7,229 nt of DNA, from NCBI GenBank assembly GCA_030706665.1, contig JAUZOB010000166.1, forward strand, positions 1-7,229. Direction: 5' to 3'. This DNA is from Bacteroidota bacterium. GTDB taxonomy: Bacteria; Bacteroidota; Bacteroidia; Bacteroidales; Prolixibacteraceae. The notes under the pieces were generated by a model that did not search any database, was not told the origin of the DNA, and saw nothing but the letters and a program-made list of their open reading frames with translations. Positions 5,108 through 7,229 of the stretch are shown here, in pieces. Made by a program: the position numbers and the translations under genes. The stretch's first letter is position 1; each line of letters opens with the position of its first letter.

Positions 5108-6583
5108 ATGAGATTAGAAGTTGTTAGGAAGCCCAATAAATTCTTCCCTGATCCTAAACGAGTGATTGCAAGGTATTTTCAAAACAGCGATCAACGTACG
5201 GCAAAGATTATTCTGAATATATTGAAGATGTCTGAAACAGAAGTTATTGCAAATTTGAATCATATCTTAAATGATTTCTCAAAGAGGCACCGGAATATTA
5301 CCCGGATCCTGGTGCGTAATTTTCATAACCTGAAACCAATTTTTAATGATTTGGGAATTGAGATTGAAACAGTGCCATTGACAACGAAGTTATTAATCGG
5401 TTCCTGTTTCACTAGCGAATACTCAATTGAAGCAGCAGCTTTTTTTAATCCGTCAATTGTTGAGCATCCCGATCAGAGTGAATTAGAGCCTGGACAAAAA
5501 CGCATTATTGTCAGTCTGAGAGCAACAGGAGAAGGGCATATCTCATCCATTGTTTTCAAAACAGGTATTATTACCAGGACCAATGAACTGGTCTTTGATC
5601 CGGATGGCCCGCTGGTTGGAGAGGCTGAAGTTGTGAAACTGCATACTTACCACAAAAAAGATTTCATTCATAAACTGAATGAAATGCGTATTTATAAAAG
5701 CACGCTGCCGGTCTTCCTGCTATCAGGCCGGTTGGGTGAAAGCTTTTCTTATGATGAACTCCAGGAGTGTATTGCAGAAACGGAAAAAAGCAGGGTGTTG
5801 ACGCCTGACGAACAATTGGTGTTGGAAGAAATCAACTGGCTGGCATCAACCCATTATGAAACTACTTTCTCTTTGGATACTTCCATCTCCGAACGTGTCA
5901 TCTTCCCTGTATCCCCTTCGGAGCGGAACGGAATCGAAGATGCTCGTTTTGTCAGATTTACGGATGATGACGGCAAAGTTACCTATTACGCAACCTATAC
6001 TGCTTATGACGGAGTTGCGATTTTACCGATGCTACTGGCGACAAAAGATTTTTATCAATTTAAAATGCAGCCATTGCATGGCGATGGTGCACAAAATAAA
6101 AACGCAGCACTATTCCCGAGGAAGGTAAACGGACAATTTGTGATGCTCTCAAGAATTGATGGGGTTAATAACTATGTGATGTTTTCCGATAGCCTCTATT
6201 ACTGGAGTCAGGCAATAAAGATCATGGAGCCTAAATATACCTGGGAGTTCGTTAAGGTAGGAAACTGCGGGTCGCCGATCGAAACCTCTCAAGGTTGGCT
6301 GGTTGTAACTCATGGAGTAGGACCAATGAGAGAGTATAGCATTGGAGCTGCTTTACTTGATCTTAATGATCCGACGAAGGTAATCGGGCGGCTTCGAAAG
6401 CCGTTGCTTATTCCAAATGCACAGGAGAGAGAGGGGTATGTTCCCAATGTGGTTTATTCCTGCGGCTCAATCATCCATAATGGTGAATTGATTATTCCTT
6501 ATGCTATTTCAGATTATGCAACAACTTTCGCTTCCGTTTCACTCGATGCTCTTTTGAAAGAAATCCATTCTGATGGAATCTAA
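5108..6583 (+). CDS. GH130-family glycoside phosphorylase/hydrolase with N-terminal extension
   Basis: This is probably a cytoplasmic enzyme acting on beta-mannosides, since GH130 includes beta-mannoside phosphorylases and beta-1,2-mannosidases. The five-bladed beta-propeller appears to occupy roughly residues 250-485. SERNGIEDARF (271-281) corresponds to the catalytic motif usually written GxEDPR, with D278 as the expected acid and Ala in place of Pro. KNAALFPRKVNGQFVMLSR (331-349) and GNCGSPIETSQGWLVVTHGV (385-404) match sugar- and phosphate-site strands. SIGAALLDLNDPTKVIGR and YVPNVVYSCG are C-terminal family signatures. R349 and H402 lie where phosphorylases bind phosphate, so phosphorolysis remains possible. 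The first 230 or so residues are an extension absent from the roughly 330-residue GH130 enzymes. No signal peptide is visible. The ATG at 5108 has no Shine-Dalgarno sequence. The gene is convergent with the glycan-related gene at 6612, 28 bp away. The family is confident, but substrate and reaction type are not. Confidence 0.88.
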   Translation: MRLEVVRKPNKFFPDPKRVIARYFQNSDQRTAKIILNILKMSETEVIANLNHILNDFSKRHRNITRILVRNFHNLKPIFNDLGIEIETVPLTTKLLIGSCFTSEYSIEAAAFFNPSIVEHPDQSELEPGQKRIIVSLRATGEGHISSIVFKTGIITRTNELVFDPDGPLVGEAEVVKLHTYHKKDFIHKLNEMRIYKSTLPVFLLSGRLGESFSYDELQECIAETEKSRVLTPDEQLVLEEINWLASTHYETTFSLDTSISERVIFPVSPSERNGIEDARFVRFTDDDGKVTYYATYTAYDGVAILPMLLATKDFYQFKMQPLHGDGAQNKNAALFPRKVNGQFVMLSRIDGVNNYVMFSDSLYYWSQAIKIMEPKYTWEFVKVGNCGSPIETSQGWLVVTHGVGPMREYSIGAALLDLNDPTKVIGRLRKPLLIPNAQEREGYVPNVVYSCGSIIHNGELIIPYAISDYATTFASVSLDALLKEIHSDGI

Positions 6584-6608
6584 CAGAAAAGGTACATCTG
6601 AGTTTTTT
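6584..6608 (+). terminator. Weak terminator-like sequence between convergent genes
   Basis: CAGA at 6584-6587 can pair with TCTG at 6597-6600, followed by AG and six Ts at 6603-6608. A 4-bp stem with a 9-base loop is weak. Its position directly after the GH130 stop, in a 28-bp convergent gap, is what makes it plausible. Confidence 0.2.
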
Positions 6609-6611
6609 AGG

Positions 6612-7229
6612 TTATGATTTTAGAAAACCGGTTACAATTCTGTCTGTAATTGCCAAATTGGCTTCTGCTTTCTTGTTGTAACTTTCAAACGTTTTACTCA
6701 CAATCAGATGCGAAATCAAATAACCCAAAGAACTTTCGGCTCCCTGGTTGCGGTTAACCCCGTTGAAGTCTAACCCGTCACAACATCCGTTAGTTTCATG
6801 GTCAAAAAGAGGAATATAGAGATCGTTTTTCCCTAAGAACCACTTGAATGATTGAAACATGCGGTTATAGTACTTCTCTTCGCCTGTCATCTTGAAAGCC
6901 TGATGATACATCAATACCATGGCCATCACATCAATTGATTGTTGTGAATATTGAATACATTCCCCATTTCTGGGATACCATCCATTTGTTCCGACCGGAG
7001 ACAGATAACCTTTTTTGAAAGAAACCTGATCAAGAAAGGTAAGTGATTCAAGCGCTACAGACATGATGGTTTTATCTCGCAATATCTCATAAGCATGTAA
7101 AAGTGCAAGCGGTAGAATCCCGTTGTCGTAAGACATCTGTGGTTCGAACCATTTCCATTTGGAATCGGATTCCATTCCAAAGCGAAGAATTAGTTTTCCG
7201 GACACTTTTCTTAAAATACTGATGAGCCC
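6612..7229 (-). CDS. C-terminal part of an alpha/alpha-toroid glycan protein, likely fused to a glycosyltransferase (partial)
   Basis: The gene is cut by the right window edge. The frame stays open through 7229, adding GLISILRK before the GTG at 7205, so that GTG is an internal valine and not the start. The visible 206 residues are helical, with conserved aromatic and acidic clusters: WKWFEPQMSYDNGILPLALL, GWYPRNG, QQSIDVMAM, and NRNQGAESSLGYLISHL near the end. WFE-x-YDN and NQGAES are features of six-hairpin (alpha/alpha)6 toroid domains. From memory, such domains occur as the C-terminal half of long proteins with an N-terminal GT4 glycosyltransferase domain, encoded next to GH130 genes. No glycosyltransferase residues are visible here, so that assignment is inferred. 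The protein ends at a TAA at 6614-6612, convergent with the GH130 gene. Alternatives are a stand-alone toroid glycosidase or an epimerase-like protein. Confidence 0.7.
   Translation of the reverse strand, partial: GLISILRKVSGKLILRFGMESDSKWKWFEPQMSYDNGILPLALLHAYEILRDKTIMSVALESLTFLDQVSFKKGYLSPVGTNGWYPRNGECIQYSQQSIDVMAMVLMYHQAFKMTGEEKYYNRMFQSFKWFLGKNDLYIPLFDHETNGCCDGLDFNGVNRNQGAESSLGYLISHLIVSKTFESYNKKAEANLAITDRIVTGFLKS

Overview
The window reads as a stretch of ordinary chromosome from a Bacteroidota bacterium, probably order Bacteroidales. The evidence is indirect but consistent. The DapA has the GTTAE active-site variant and the overall layout I associate with Bacteroides-type enzymes. The deformylase has the long Bacteroidales form, with an acidic insert and a basic tail. 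Most starts lack a Shine-Dalgarno sequence and are preceded by A/T-rich DNA, and the window holds a GH130 enzyme of a type common in this phylum. I see no rRNA, tRNA, CRISPR array, insertion sequence or phage gene.

Layout, left to right. Positions 1-67 probably hold the tail of an upstream gene. A complete peptide deformylase gene (def, 68-640, +) follows. A 365-bp gap (641-1005) has short palindromes but no convincing gene. A Cof-type HAD phosphatase gene (1006-1848, +) comes next and looks different from its neighbours: it has a G-rich ribosome binding site and many AGA and ATA codons. It is convergent with nspC (1882-3027, -), which encodes carboxynorspermidine/carboxyspermidine decarboxylase. 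Next on the same strand is dapA (3179-4066, -), for 4-hydroxy-tetrahydrodipicolinate synthase, with a perfect 10-bp hairpin over its stop codon. A hypothetical ORF (4092-4592, -) lies 25 bp upstream of dapA and may be co-transcribed with it. A roughly 500-bp AT-rich non-coding region (4593-5107) leads into a GH130-family glycoside phosphorylase/hydrolase gene (5108-6583, +). The last gene (6612 to the right edge, -) is cut by the window. What remains encodes the C-terminal alpha/alpha-toroid-like part of a protein probably linked to glycosyltransferases.

Functional links. DapA and the enzyme that makes the NspC substrate both consume L-aspartate 4-semialdehyde, so the nspC-dapA neighbourhood joins lysine/cell-wall precursor synthesis to polyamine synthesis. 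The convergent GH130 and toroid genes look like a small glycan-metabolism pair whose remaining members would lie beyond the right edge. Def removes the formyl group from new proteins, and the HAD enzyme is a phosphatase of unknown substrate. No wholly new system is evident. The points most worth following up are the glycan pair, the stop-codon hairpin of dapA, the cluster of TGTTAA motifs before the GH130 gene, and the possible foreign origin of the HAD gene.
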